Positions 6,777 to 14,463 of a stretch of DNA of 16,464 nucleotides are shown here, in pieces. Origin of the DNA: Chryseobacterium gleum. Lineage in GTDB: Bacteria > Bacteroidota > Bacteroidia > Flavobacteriales_D > Crocinitomicaceae. The notes under the pieces were generated by a model that was not told the DNA's origin, ran no database searches, and saw only the letters and a list, made by a program, of their open reading frames with translations. Each line of letters opens with the position of its first letter. Within the stretch, counting starts at the first letter, position 1. The stretch covers positions 1 to 16,464 of the forward strand of contig CALPUT020000018.1 of the NCBI GenBank assembly GCA_943326825.2, read 5' to 3'. A program made the position numbers and the translations under genes.

Positions 6777-6810
6777 AACTCACAATTATTCAAAAGTATA
6801 ATTGTGAGTT
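6777..6810 (+). other. Orphan 13-bp hairpin in the 6598-6966 spacer
   Basis: AACTCACAATTAT (6777-6789) and ATAATTGTGAGTT (6798-6810) are perfect inverted repeats around an 8-nt loop, followed on the plus strand by TGGATTTTTATTTT. It looks like an intrinsic terminator, but the genes on both sides diverge from this spacer, so no known transcript ends here. It could end a short unannotated RNA, act as a leader attenuator for the lipoprotein gene, or bind a protein. I see no ORF worth calling elsewhere in the 369-base spacer. Confidence 0.55.
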
Positions 6811-6966
6811 TGGATTTTTATTTTAATTACAACGAAAAAATTATTACTAAACACTTGAATTATACTTAAAAATCATTAACCTTGTAGATATTCATATATC
6901 TTCATTTGTTTTCAATCAATTGTATGATTTTGGAAGTGTTTTATAATTTTTAATAGTCAATATAAT

Positions 6967-8706
6967 ATGTACAAATTAATCCTATTTATTAGTCTTTTAT
7001 TTGTTCTTATTTCATGTAGTGAAATTCCAAAATCTACTTTTGAATTTGCTGGCGGAACGTTCACTATGGCTTTAAATAATGAGCCATCTACCTTCGTATC
7101 AAGAGAAATTAGAGATGTTTATTCTTCAAGTGTACTAACTCAAGTTATGGAAGGTTTGGTATCTTTAAATCCGAAAGACATGAAAGTTCAACCTCAATTA
7201 GCAGAGTCATGGAAAATAAGTCCAGATGGTTTAATTTATGAGTTTAAACTTAGAACAGGAGTTAAATTTCATCCCCATTCTATTTTTAAAAATGAAGAAG
7301 AACGAATTGTAACGGTAGAAGATGTTAAATCGACAATAGAGTTAATATGCAAGAAGAATGCTGAAGGATTAGCCTCCCCTGGTTATAACTTAGTTTTTGA
7401 AGGTAATTTGCAGGGTGTTGAAGAATTCCATACCGGAAAATCTTTGTCTATAAGTGGATTAAATTTTGAAGGTAATACAGTAATGTTTAAGTTAAAAGAA
7501 AAGGATAATAACTTCTTAAATAAATTAGCTCATATTACTTGCGCAATTTCCTCAAAAAAAATATTTGAAGCAAATTTAGAGCAAGATATGATAGGCACAG
7601 GCCCATTTAAATTTAAAGAATATAAACAAAATGAAATTAATGCGATTGTTTTAACTAGAAATGAAGATTACTATTTAACAGATGATGAAGGGAATAGTTT
7701 GCCTTATTTAGATGGAATTGAGTTCATAATAGAAAATAAAAAATTAACTCAATTAGCTATGTTTGAAAAACATGAAACTGATTTTATTGCTGGTTTACCT
7801 ACAAGTAGAATTACAAAAATGTTAGAGGGTAGGTTAGAAGATTTTAACTCTGTTCCTCCGGTTTTAATTTTATCTAACAACCCATTTTTGACAACAAGTT
7901 ATTTCTTATTTAATCATACGGATGAACGTTTTAAAAATCCAAAAGTTCGTCAAGCATTTAGCCTTGCGGTTGATAAAGAGAAAATAGGTAGAGAAGTTTT
8001 AAAAAACCAATATTACGAATTAGGATATTATGGAATTGTTCCACCTTTACAAGACGAATTTAGGGGTTATGATTTTAAAGGTGTAAAAGAAAATGGATAT
8101 TCTTTTAACCCTGAAAAAGCACGCCAACTTTTAGCGGAAGCAGGTTATCCCGGAGGAAAAGGCTTTGGTTCTGTAAACTTAAGATTTACTATAGATGAAA
8201 TCCAATCTTCATTGTGTGATGAGTTTGCTAAACAAATCTCCCAAGTATTAGGAATAAATGTGAATATTGATGGATCATCTTTTGAACAAACCCAAGCAGA
8301 TGCTGATTTAGCTAAATCAGAAATGTTCAGATCTGGTTGGAATGCTGATTATCCTAGTCCAGAATCTTTTTTAAGTTTATTTTATGGTAAAAATGTACCA
8401 AAATTAAAAGATACTCCTTCACTTTATAATAAATCGCGTTATATAAATCCTGAATATGATAAATTATTTGAACAAGGTAAGAAGGCTAGTAAATTATCAA
8501 GTCAAATGAAGTATTTTTCTTCTGCTGAAAAAATACTAATAAAAGATGCAGCTTTTATTCCTCTATGGTACAAAGGGGATTATGAAATCATTTATTCAAA
8601 TGTTAGAAATTTTTATTTGAATTCTCTTAATGTTTACAATTTTACTTACGTGTACAAAAAAGACTGGACAAAAGAAGAATTTCTACAAAAATCAAAAAAG
8701 TATTAA
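6967..8706 (+). CDS. ABC transporter solute-binding lipoprotein, family 5 (peptide/nickel type)
   Basis: Periplasm-facing lipoprotein of 579 residues. The lipoprotein signal ends in LISC with the lipidated Cys at 17. Family 5 (OppA/DppA-like) features include the early GGTFTMALNNEPSTFVSREI segment, LAESWKISPDGLIYEFKLR (an almost invariant family block), VEDVKSTIE, GTGPFKFKEY, NPKVRQAFSLAVDKEKI, and NPEKARQLLAEAGYPGG. These proteins bind oligopeptides or related solutes and deliver them to an inner-membrane ABC permease. No permease or ATPase gene is adjacent; the next gene is a TonB-dependent receptor 83 bases downstream on the same strand. A functional link is possible but not shown. Length is normal. 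The AUG at 6967 is the only start that retains the lipobox. Confidence 0.9.
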   Translation: MYKLILFISLLFVLISCSEIPKSTFEFAGGTFTMALNNEPSTFVSREIRDVYSSSVLTQVMEGLVSLNPKDMKVQPQLAESWKISPDGLIYEFKLRTGVKFHPHSIFKNEEERIVTVEDVKSTIELICKKNAEGLASPGYNLVFEGNLQGVEEFHTGKSLSISGLNFEGNTVMFKLKEKDNNFLNKLAHITCAISSKKIFEANLEQDMIGTGPFKFKEYKQNEINAIVLTRNEDYYLTDDEGNSLPYLDGIEFIIENKKLTQLAMFEKHETDFIAGLPTSRITKMLEGRLEDFNSVPPVLILSNNPFLTTSYFLFNHTDERFKNPKVRQAFSLAVDKEKIGREVLKNQYYELGYYGIVPPLQDEFRGYDFKGVKENGYSFNPEKARQLLAEAGYPGGKGFGSVNLRFTIDEIQSSLCDEFAKQISQVLGINVNIDGSSFEQTQADADLAKSEMFRSGWNADYPSPESFLSLFYGKNVPKLKDTPSLYNKSRYINPEYDKLFEQGKKASKLSSQMKYFSSAEKILIKDAAFIPLWYKGDYEIIYSNVRNFYLNSLNVYNFTYVYKKDWTKEEFLQKSKKY

Positions 8707-8761
8707 TTAACTTATTTAGAACATATTAAAGCGATTATTAACTTTTTCTTTTAAGTTTTAT

Positions 8762-8769
8762 TATTTTCG
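8762..8769 (+). promoter_or_regulatory. Possible -7 element for the TonB-dependent receptor gene
   Basis: TATTTTCG, followed by TAGC, is one base off TAnnTTTG and lies 20 bases ahead of the ATG at 8790. No convincing TTG is found about 20 bases upstream. If real, the receptor is transcribed separately from the lipoprotein gene. Confidence 0.35.
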
Positions 8770-8789
8770 TAGCTTTTAAAGTTTAGAAA

Positions 8790-11210
8790 ATGAAAACGCT
8801 ATTCACAATTGCTTTTATATTGACAACAATTTTTACGTTTGCTCAACCTTCCCAAACGGTTAGAGGTAAAGTAGTTGACAATGAAACAAACTTCCCTTTA
8901 GTAAGTGCAAAGATTGAAATATTTACAGGTGATTCTACTATAAAATATAGAGTATTATCAGATTTAGATGGTGCTTTTGAAATAAAAAGTGTACCTATTG
9001 GTAAACATTCTATGATGATTTCACTTTCAACTTATGAAACAAAAACACAAACAGTTGAGGTAAATTCTGGTAAAGAAACGGTTTTACAAGTTAGTTTATT
9101 AGAAGCTTATGTTGATCAGCCAGAAGTTAAAATTGTTGCTCGTAAAAAAGGAGAGGTAATTAATGAAATGGCGCTGTTGTCAGCTCAACAATTTAGTGTT
9201 GAAGAAACCAATCGTTACCCTGGTTCTCGATCAGATCCTGCTCGTATGGCTTCTAATTTTGCCGGTGTTCAAGGTGCTGATGATTCTAGAAATGACATCA
9301 TTATTCGTGGAAACTCACCTTTAGGTGTTGTATGGAAAGTTGAAGGAATTGATATTCCAAATCCATCACACTTTGCAATTTCAGGAAGTACCGGTGGACC
9401 TGTGACCATTCTTAACAATAAAATCTTAGGAAATTCTGACTTTTTTATGAGTGCTTTTCCTGCTCAATACGGAAATAGTACTTCAGGAATTTTCGATTTA
9501 AAATTAAGAAATGGAAATAGTAATAATTATGAATTCACAGGACAATTTGGTTTTTTAGGAACTGAGTTTTTATCAGAAGGACCATTAAGTAAGAAAAGAA
9601 AATCGAGTTACTTGGTAATGGGCCGATATTCAACCTTGAGTTTATTTAAATCCTTAGGAATTAGTATTGGGACAGATGCAGTTCCCGTTTATGGAGATAT
9701 TGCTTACAAATTTAATTGGACATTAAAAAAAGGAGGAACTCTTTCATTTTTTGGTATTGGTGGGAAAAGTCAAATTTCGATTTTAATTTCTGATCAAAAA
9801 AAATTCACTTCAGAGTTATATGGTGAAAGTGATAGAGATCAATACTTCGGAACAGCAATGGGAGTTACGGGTTTTGTTTATAAGAAAACGTTAAGTGAAA
9901 AAACATTCTTTACTTCTACAATTGCTATTAGCCAAGAAAATCAACACGCAAATCATAACTATGTTGTGAGGCATCTAGATTCATCTAAAACGAATATCAT
10001 TTTAGATTCTGTTTATCCTTTGATGGGTTATTCTTTTAAAACGACTAAGTCATCATTGTTTCTGAGTTTAAATCACAAAATAGACAAAAAACATTTGATT
10101 AAAACAGGTATTAATTTAGATGGTTTTCAATTTAATATGATTGATTCTGTTTTAACGAGTGATCATACACTTTTCATTAATAGATGGAATTATAAAGGAG
10201 CAGCACTTCTCATTCAGCCTTTTATTCAATGGAAATGGAGAATGAAAGAAAACATGGATTTCACATTTGGATTGCATAATCAGTATTTTTCATTGAGCAA
10301 TTCATTTAGTCAAATTGAACCTAGAATGGGTTGGAAATTGCGTCTTAAAAAAGACAAAGCAATTTTTGCTGGTTTAGGTTTACACAGCCAAACACAACCG
10401 ATGTATACCTATATGTATCATTTGCAAGGAACAACGGATTTGCACAATAAAAAAATGGGTTTCACACAAAGTTTTCATTCTGGAATTGGATTTGAAAAAG
10501 CATTTAAAAATCAATTGAATTTTAGAACAGAGGCTTATTATCAATATTTGTATAGAATTCCTGTAACTGCTGCTCCCAGTTCATTTTCTTTAATAAATAT
10601 GGGAGGTGGGTTTTCTAGATTTTTTCCTGATCAACTTCAAAATACAGGAACAGGTTACAATTATGGAGTTGAGTTAACAGTTCAAAAATATTTTGACAAA
10701 TCATTTTTCTTTATGTTATCATCTACTTTATACGAATCCAAATATAAAGGTAGTGATGGAATATTGAGAAACACATCTTATAATGGGAATCATGTATCAA
10801 ATATTCTAGCTGGAAAAGAATTTAAATTAAGCGCAAAACAATCAATAACACTAGGTGTTAAAATTACCTATGCGGGAGGAAAACGATATGGTCTTGTAGA
10901 TGTAGCAAAATCTAAAGCAGTTAATGATTTAATTTATCGTGATTCAGCTTACAACGACATGCAATTTAAAGATTATTTTAGAACAGATTTAAAAATAAAT
11001 TGGAAATTAAATACGAAGAAGATGACACATGAAATAGGTGTTGATTTGGTAAACATTTTCAACACTAAAAATATACTAAGTCTTTCATATTCTCCTAGTT
11101 TGATAGATCCGAACAAAGAACCTTATGCAACAAAATACCAACTTGGTTTTTTACCACTATTTTATTACAAAATAGATTTTAAAGCAGGCAAGAAGGAAGA
11201 TAAAAAGTAA
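8790..11210 (+). CDS. TonB-dependent outer-membrane receptor with carboxypeptidase-like N-terminal domain
   Basis: Outer-membrane protein of 806 residues for TonB-driven uptake of an unknown ligand. Signal peptide MKTLFTIAFILTTIFTFAQ. Residues about 22-108 form a CarboxypepD_reg-like beta-sandwich (VRGKVVDNETNFPLVSAKI ... SDLDGAFEIKSVPIGKHSM), usual in Bacteroidota receptors. The plug follows at about 130-240 (NRYPGSRSDPARMASNFAG, DIIIRGNSPLGVVWKVEGI, AFPAQYGNSTSGIFDLKLR), then a beta-barrel rich in alternating aromatic strands ending in YYKIDFKAGKKEDKK. It is not a SusC type: the SusC signature is absent and no susD-like gene lies nearby. The neighbour upstream is a solute-binding lipoprotein gene. 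The AUG at 8790 gives the normal signal peptide. Confidence 0.9.
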   Translation: MKTLFTIAFILTTIFTFAQPSQTVRGKVVDNETNFPLVSAKIEIFTGDSTIKYRVLSDLDGAFEIKSVPIGKHSMMISLSTYETKTQTVEVNSGKETVLQVSLLEAYVDQPEVKIVARKKGEVINEMALLSAQQFSVEETNRYPGSRSDPARMASNFAGVQGADDSRNDIIIRGNSPLGVVWKVEGIDIPNPSHFAISGSTGGPVTILNNKILGNSDFFMSAFPAQYGNSTSGIFDLKLRNGNSNNYEFTGQFGFLGTEFLSEGPLSKKRKSSYLVMGRYSTLSLFKSLGISIGTDAVPVYGDIAYKFNWTLKKGGTLSFFGIGGKSQISILISDQKKFTSELYGESDRDQYFGTAMGVTGFVYKKTLSEKTFFTSTIAISQENQHANHNYVVRHLDSSKTNIILDSVYPLMGYSFKTTKSSLFLSLNHKIDKKHLIKTGINLDGFQFNMIDSVLTSDHTLFINRWNYKGAALLIQPFIQWKWRMKENMDFTFGLHNQYFSLSNSFSQIEPRMGWKLRLKKDKAIFAGLGLHSQTQPMYTYMYHLQGTTDLHNKKMGFTQSFHSGIGFEKAFKNQLNFRTEAYYQYLYRIPVTAAPSSFSLINMGGGFSRFFPDQLQNTGTGYNYGVELTVQKYFDKSFFFMLSSTLYESKYKGSDGILRNTSYNGNHVSNILAGKEFKLSAKQSITLGVKITYAGGKRYGLVDVAKSKAVNDLIYRDSAYNDMQFKDYFRTDLKINWKLNTKKMTHEIGVDLVNIFNTKNILSLSYSPSLIDPNKEPYATKYQLGFLPLFYYKIDFKAGKKEDKK

Positions 11211-11235
11211 AGCGTAAAATGTTTACGATATGAAT

Positions 11236-11260
11236 AAACCTCATTCTATAGTGAGGTTTT
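11236..11260. terminator. Bidirectional intrinsic terminator
   Basis: AAACCTCA (11236-11243) pairs perfectly with TGAGGTTT (11252-11259) around an 8-nt loop, with T-rich sequence on the plus side and A-rich sequence on the other. It sits between two convergent genes ending at 11210 and 11282 and can serve both. A second small inverted repeat, CGTAAA/TTTACG, lies just after the receptor stop codon. Confidence 0.8.
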
Positions 11261-11281
11261 ATATATTATGAATTTTCTATT

Positions 11282-12151
11282 TTACCATTCTGGACAAGTG
11301 TCACATCCATTTACAGATCTTCCATAAAGGAAAAGACCAATTGCAAAATTTACAGAAGCAAATCCAAAATGTTGACTAGAATAGGACGAATTATCTATTT
11401 TTCTAGTTCTTACTCTAGTTTGATTAATAAAACCAGTATTTAGGTTTAATTGTAAGAAAATACGGTTATAAAATTCTAATCGATTCCCAATATTTAGTGA
11501 ACCACCGATCCCAGAAACAGATACTGTCTCAAGGTCTTTTTTACCAGCAAAAAGGAATGTGTTTTTTGATATAACTGGTCCGAATCCAATTCCAAAATCA
11601 GTTGAAAAATTCATATTGTTTTTCTTATTACTTCGATACCACGGAGTTGTCCAATCTAATTCTAATCTCAAATAATTCATCCCACAATTTTGATAATTAA
11701 AAACAGCTGTATCAACTATGTGTTCAGCACCATCAAATTTTCCATAATTAATCGAATCAGCTGTGGCTCCTACAACACCGGCTAAAAATACCCTCGCACG
11801 ATTTTCTAAATTATATGTAAACTTATCATAACCAACAGAAAGACATAAATTATTTTTTATGTAACGACCTATTCGAGCACTTATTTGTGGACTTATAGTT
11901 GGTTGTTTAGTAAAATAATTTTGGTATTTCAATGGAGCAGGCTGATCTGAAGCTAAAGCATCTTTTATTGTTAAATCATAATTTGGTCCAGAAACTCTTA
12001 AATCTGTTTTAGTATAATATGCCCTGTTTAAGCCTATATAACCTATATACGTGTTTTTTCCGTAAGTAAGTTTAGTCTTTTTAAATTTTTTATATTGAGC
12101 TTCTACCGTAAATGAAAAAATCAATAATAGTATTGTAAATACGAATCTCAT
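11282..12151 (-). CDS. Putative outer-membrane beta-barrel protein
   Basis: I do not recognise a named family for this 289-residue protein. It has a signal peptide (MRFVFTILLLIFSFTVEAQ). The rest is dominated by amphipathic strands with alternating aromatic and polar residues and glycine-rich turns (YIGYIGLNRAYYTKTDLRV, NNLCLSVGYDKFTYNL, MNFSTDFGIGFGPVI, IFLQLNLNTGFINQTRV, FGFASVNFAIGLFLYGRS), which is typical of an outer-membrane barrel. The last residues, NGCDTCPEW, contain a CxxC pair after the final strand; barrels usually end in an aromatic residue, and here a terminal Trp follows that pair. It begins 28 bases after the rluB stop and is probably co-transcribed with rluB. Function unknown. 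Confidence 0.75.
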   Translation of the reverse strand: MRFVFTILLLIFSFTVEAQYKKFKKTKLTYGKNTYIGYIGLNRAYYTKTDLRVSGPNYDLTIKDALASDQPAPLKYQNYFTKQPTISPQISARIGRYIKNNLCLSVGYDKFTYNLENRARVFLAGVVGATADSINYGKFDGAEHIVDTAVFNYQNCGMNYLRLELDWTTPWYRSNKKNNMNFSTDFGIGFGPVISKNTFLFAGKKDLETVSVSGIGGSLNIGNRLEFYNRIFLQLNLNTGFINQTRVRTRKIDNSSYSSQHFGFASVNFAIGLFLYGRSVNGCDTCPEW

Positions 12152-12179
12152 ATGACAAAGGTTTAAATTAAACGACTGG

Positions 12180-13130
12180 TTATGACATTTTTAAAAACGC
12201 AATTTCTTTTTCAGTTAGATGACGATAATGACCTCTTGGTAAATCTTTTTTAGTTAAACCAGCAAATTGAACGCGATCTAATCTCACAACATCGTATCCC
12301 ATTGCTTCAAAAGATCGACGAACAATTCTATTTTTACCAGAATGTAGTTCAACGCCAATCTCTCTAGGATTATCTTTTACATATTCAGCTTTATCAAATA
12401 TAATTTTTCCATCTTCTAATTCTAATCCAGTAGTAAGACGATTTACATCTTCTAATTTCACAGGTTTATTCAATTCTACATGGTAAATTTTACTGCATTT
12501 GTGACGAGGATGTGTTAATTTTTTAGACATATCTCCATCGTTTGTAAACAATAATAAACCTGTAGTTTCACGGTCTAAACGTCCAACAGGATAAACTCTT
12601 TCTTTACATGCTTTCGCTACTAAACTCATTACTGTTTTTCTCCCCCAAGGATCATCCATTGTAGTAATAAAATCTTTTGGTTTATTTAGTAAAACGTATT
12701 GTTTTTTCTCCGCATTAATTGTTTCGCCATCATATCTTACTCGATCTCCAGGCTTTACTTTATATCCTAATTCTAAGATGATTTCATCATTAACTGTTAC
12801 AACTCCAGTTTGAATTAATACATCAGCTTCACGTCTTGAGCAAATTCCAGCATTCGATAAATATTTATTTAATCGAATATCAACCGCATTTACATTTGGC
12901 ATTGGATCACCTTTTGCAACTCTTTTTTTATTGTCAATAAAACGTGTTCCTTTAGGTGCACTTTTTCCACTTGGAGAAGATGGCTCTTTTCCAATAATTG
13001 ATTTAAACTTAAAGTCATTTGCTTTTTTTTCAGCTTTAGATTTTTCTCCTGTTTTAGAAGTAGTTTTTTTAGCTGAAGTTGAAGTAGATCTAGATTTTTT
13101 TCTTCCTTCGTTTCCTTTTTTTGTGTTCAT
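12180..13130 (-). CDS. rluB: 23S rRNA pseudouridine synthase, RluB/RsuA family
   Basis: Isomerises a uridine in 23S rRNA (U2605 by E. coli numbering for RluB). The chosen product has 316 residues. Residues 1-80 are a Lys/Ser/Thr-rich, low-complexity tail, common in Bacteroidota members and probably RNA-binding. The S4 domain runs about 86-132 (IRLNKYLSNAGICSRREAD). The catalytic domain carries D186 in GRLDRETTGLLLFTNDGD and ends with HSGKNRIVRRSFEAMGYDVVRLDR, as in the family. RsuA and RluE/F relatives are less likely because of the overall similarity to Bacteroidota RluB, though the target site is inferred. An in-frame ATG at 13139 lies only about 6 bases after the predicted transcription start, so the ATG at 13130 is preferred. 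The barrel protein gene follows 28 bases after the stop. Confidence 0.9.
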   Translation of the reverse strand: MNTKKGNEGRKKSRSTSTSAKKTTSKTGEKSKAEKKANDFKFKSIIGKEPSSPSGKSAPKGTRFIDNKKRVAKGDPMPNVNAVDIRLNKYLSNAGICSRREADVLIQTGVVTVNDEIILELGYKVKPGDRVRYDGETINAEKKQYVLLNKPKDFITTMDDPWGRKTVMSLVAKACKERVYPVGRLDRETTGLLLFTNDGDMSKKLTHPRHKCSKIYHVELNKPVKLEDVNRLTTGLELEDGKIIFDKAEYVKDNPREIGVELHSGKNRIVRRSFEAMGYDVVRLDRVQFAGLTKKDLPRGHYRHLTEKEIAFLKMS

Positions 13131-13150
13131 CACGAGCATAAATATTTTTA

Positions 13151-13180
13151 CAAAGATAGACCAAAATTAGCTATCTTCAA
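13151..13180 (-). promoter_or_regulatory. rluB promoter
   Basis: On the minus strand TTG (13180-13178), then 19 bases, then TATCTTTG (13158-13151). Both elements and the spacing match the Bacteroidota consensus exactly. The start site would be near 13145, which supports the ATG at 13130 over the one at 13139 and separates rluB transcription from yraN. Confidence 0.72.
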
Positions 13181-13269
13181 TGTTTTTAATACTTTAACGC
13201 AAATAATCAAAAATAGATACACTATTATAATTATATATTTGCAACCTGTAATTTGCTAATCTACAAATC

Positions 13270-13623
13270 TCAACAACTAAATGCATCTTCAATATGTTCT
13301 AGGTCTGTTCGAAAACCATTATGGATAATAGAGATAACATCAAAGCGAGTTTCAATGTGAATATTCTCTTTATTGATATAATCATTTGCAACTTGAATAA
13401 TTGATTTTTGTTTAGATCTCGTAACAGCTCTCCAAGGTTCACCTATTTCTGCCGTTTGTCTTGTCTTTACTTCAACAATGATTAATTGATTTTCAAATAG
13501 CGCAATTATATCAACTTCATTTTTTCGATAATGATAATTACGTGTGAGAATTGTATATCCTTTTTTTATTAAGTGATTACAGGCCATATTTTCTCCATAA
13601 ATACCTAATTCTTGATGATTCAT
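13270..13623 (-). CDS. yraN: YraN family protein (UPF0102), nuclease-fold
   Basis: Small cytoplasmic protein of 117 residues, close to the family's usual length. It has the restriction-endonuclease-like PD-(D/E)XK fold: GIYGENMACNHLIKKGYTIL is the N-terminal helix block, E36 and D38 in KNEVDIIAL and E51-V-K53 in IIVEVKTR form the predicted metal-binding core, and AVTRSKQKSIIQVANDYI is the conserved following helix. The family is widespread, often near rnhB or ribosomal-processing genes, and its biochemical role is not firmly known. Here it lies upstream of rluB on the same strand, 139 bases away. No clear TAnnTTTG promoter is visible ahead of it. Confidence 0.9.
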   Translation of the reverse strand: MNHQELGIYGENMACNHLIKKGYTILTRNYHYRKNEVDIIALFENQLIIVEVKTRQTAEIGEPWRAVTRSKQKSIIQVANDYINKENIHIETRFDVISIIHNGFRTDLEHIEDAFSC

Positions 13624-14036
13624 GATAATTAAATTAAATTTTACTTAATATTAAGATAATAAAAAAGGTCATTGTAAATACATTTATTACACCCAAAATC
13701 TGAATTCTAGTTTTCTTCGTTTTTTGATTTAATCACAAATTATTTATATTTAAATAATATATAATCAGGGATTTAACTATAAATAATTTCTTTTAATTAA
13801 TTTCAATTAATTCGTTTTATTTAAACTTAAAAGGCAATAAAGTGATAATTAGATTTTATTAGGTATTTGAATTTGAACATTTTGATCTTCATATCTTTTG
13901 ATTTTAACAAATTATTTCCTTAATTTTTAGAAAGATTTACCATATATTTACAAACAATTTTAGCAACTTATCAACAATTTTCAACTATAAAAAAGATGGA
14001 AGTTGTGTTTTTTTGTATTAAAGAATTTTAAATAAA
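13624..14036. other. AT-rich spacer without a recognisable gene
   Basis: About 410 bases between yraN (leaving leftward) and the genes to the right. It contains only A/T palindromes: CTTAATATTAAG (13644-13655), and ATTATTTA/TAAATAAT with a 4-nt loop (13739-13758). TATATTTA at 13943-13950 is one base off the -7 consensus and could drive the rightward genes, but no TTG is correctly placed. I see no ORF of convincing length and no strong GC-containing hairpin. Confidence 0.6.
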
Positions 14037-14174
14037 TTGAACGTAAAAACTATTGAAATTGAGCATAATGGGATTAAAAGGAAACCTTTATTGCTTGATT
14101 TCGTAAAGACTGAAATTAAACCAACTCTTTTTAAAAGAGTGTTTGGAAAGAATTATTTAACAACTGCGAAATGA
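14037..14174 (+). CDS. Possible 45-residue small protein with TTG start
   Basis: The open frame TTG-AAC-GTA encodes LNVKTIEIEHNGIKRKPLLL then DFVKTEIKPTLFKRVFGKNY and ends LTTAK. It is basic, has no obvious low complexity and looks more protein-like than random AT-rich sequence. No ATG is available in this frame, and TTG starts are rare in this group. Its TGA overlaps the ATG of the next small ORF as ATGA (14171-14174), a typical translational-coupling arrangement. I recognise no family. It may be chance; the palindrome at 14124-14140 lies inside it. Confidence 0.3.
   Translation: MNVKTIEIEHNGIKRKPLLLDFVKTEIKPTLFKRVFGKNYLTTAK
14124..14140. repeat. Perfect 8+1+8 palindrome
   Basis: ACTCTTTT (14124-14131), T, AAAAGAGT (14133-14140). 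It lies upstream of the 96-codon ORF and inside the possible 45-codon ORF. It could be an operator for the genes to the right. The one-base centre makes an RNA hairpin unlikely. Confidence 0.5.
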
Positions 14175-14461
14175 AGAAACTTTATCTTGAACTTTTCACG
14201 TCATTTGCCTTGATGATTTTATTTAAGATTAATTCTTTTGTAAATAGTTGTTTTCGGAAATCAATACAAATCAGTCGAAAGTTGAACAATCCATATAAAC
14301 AACTTTTTTCATTCACATTTCGTCTAGTTAGTAAGGAAGAAGACACTACTTCTAAAACTGCTACAATATATAATAGCTATAATAATATTAACGCTAATTA
14401 TCTTGATTATAATCAATCAAACAGAATTAGTTTTTTAAATACATTAATCATTAATAATTGA
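14171..14461 (+). CDS. Possible small protein ahead of the HYR-repeat gene
   Basis: ORF of 96 codons, no recognised family. The N-terminus (MKKLYLELFTSFALMILFKI) is lysine followed by hydrophobic residues and could be a membrane or secretion signal, though no cleavage site is clear. The second half (TTSKTATIYNSYNNINANYL) is Asn/Tyr/Ser-rich and not very informative. Its stop TGA ends two bases before the ATG of the HYR-repeat gene, and its start overlaps the stop of the preceding 45-codon frame. This spacing favours a leader or coupled gene; the composition is also what open frames in this AT content often give. A TTG-N20-TTCTTTTG sequence (14210-14240), one base off the consensus promoter, lies within it and could instead make this stretch an untranslated leader. 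Confidence 0.35.
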   Translation: MKKLYLELFTSFALMILFKINSFVNSCFRKSIQISRKLNNPYKQLFSFTFRLVSKEEDTTSKTATIYNSYNNINANYLDYNQSNRISFLNTLIINN

Positions 14462-14463
14462 TT

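Noticed and set aside
13131..13139. Start of rluB at 13139
   Set aside because: The predicted transcription start near 13145 leaves almost no leader, and the extra MLV residues are not family-like.
12931..13170. Plus-strand 79-codon ORF opposite the rluB 5' end
   Set aside because: It is the complement of the Lys/Ser-rich tail, which gives a hydrophobic Phe-rich frame by composition; it also covers the rluB promoter.
13969..13981. CTTATCAACAATT near 13969, one base from a DnaA box, in an AT-rich spacer: possible replication origin
   Set aside because: Only one box-like site is clear, no dnaA, dnaN or gidA-type gene is in the window, and such matches are common at this AT content.
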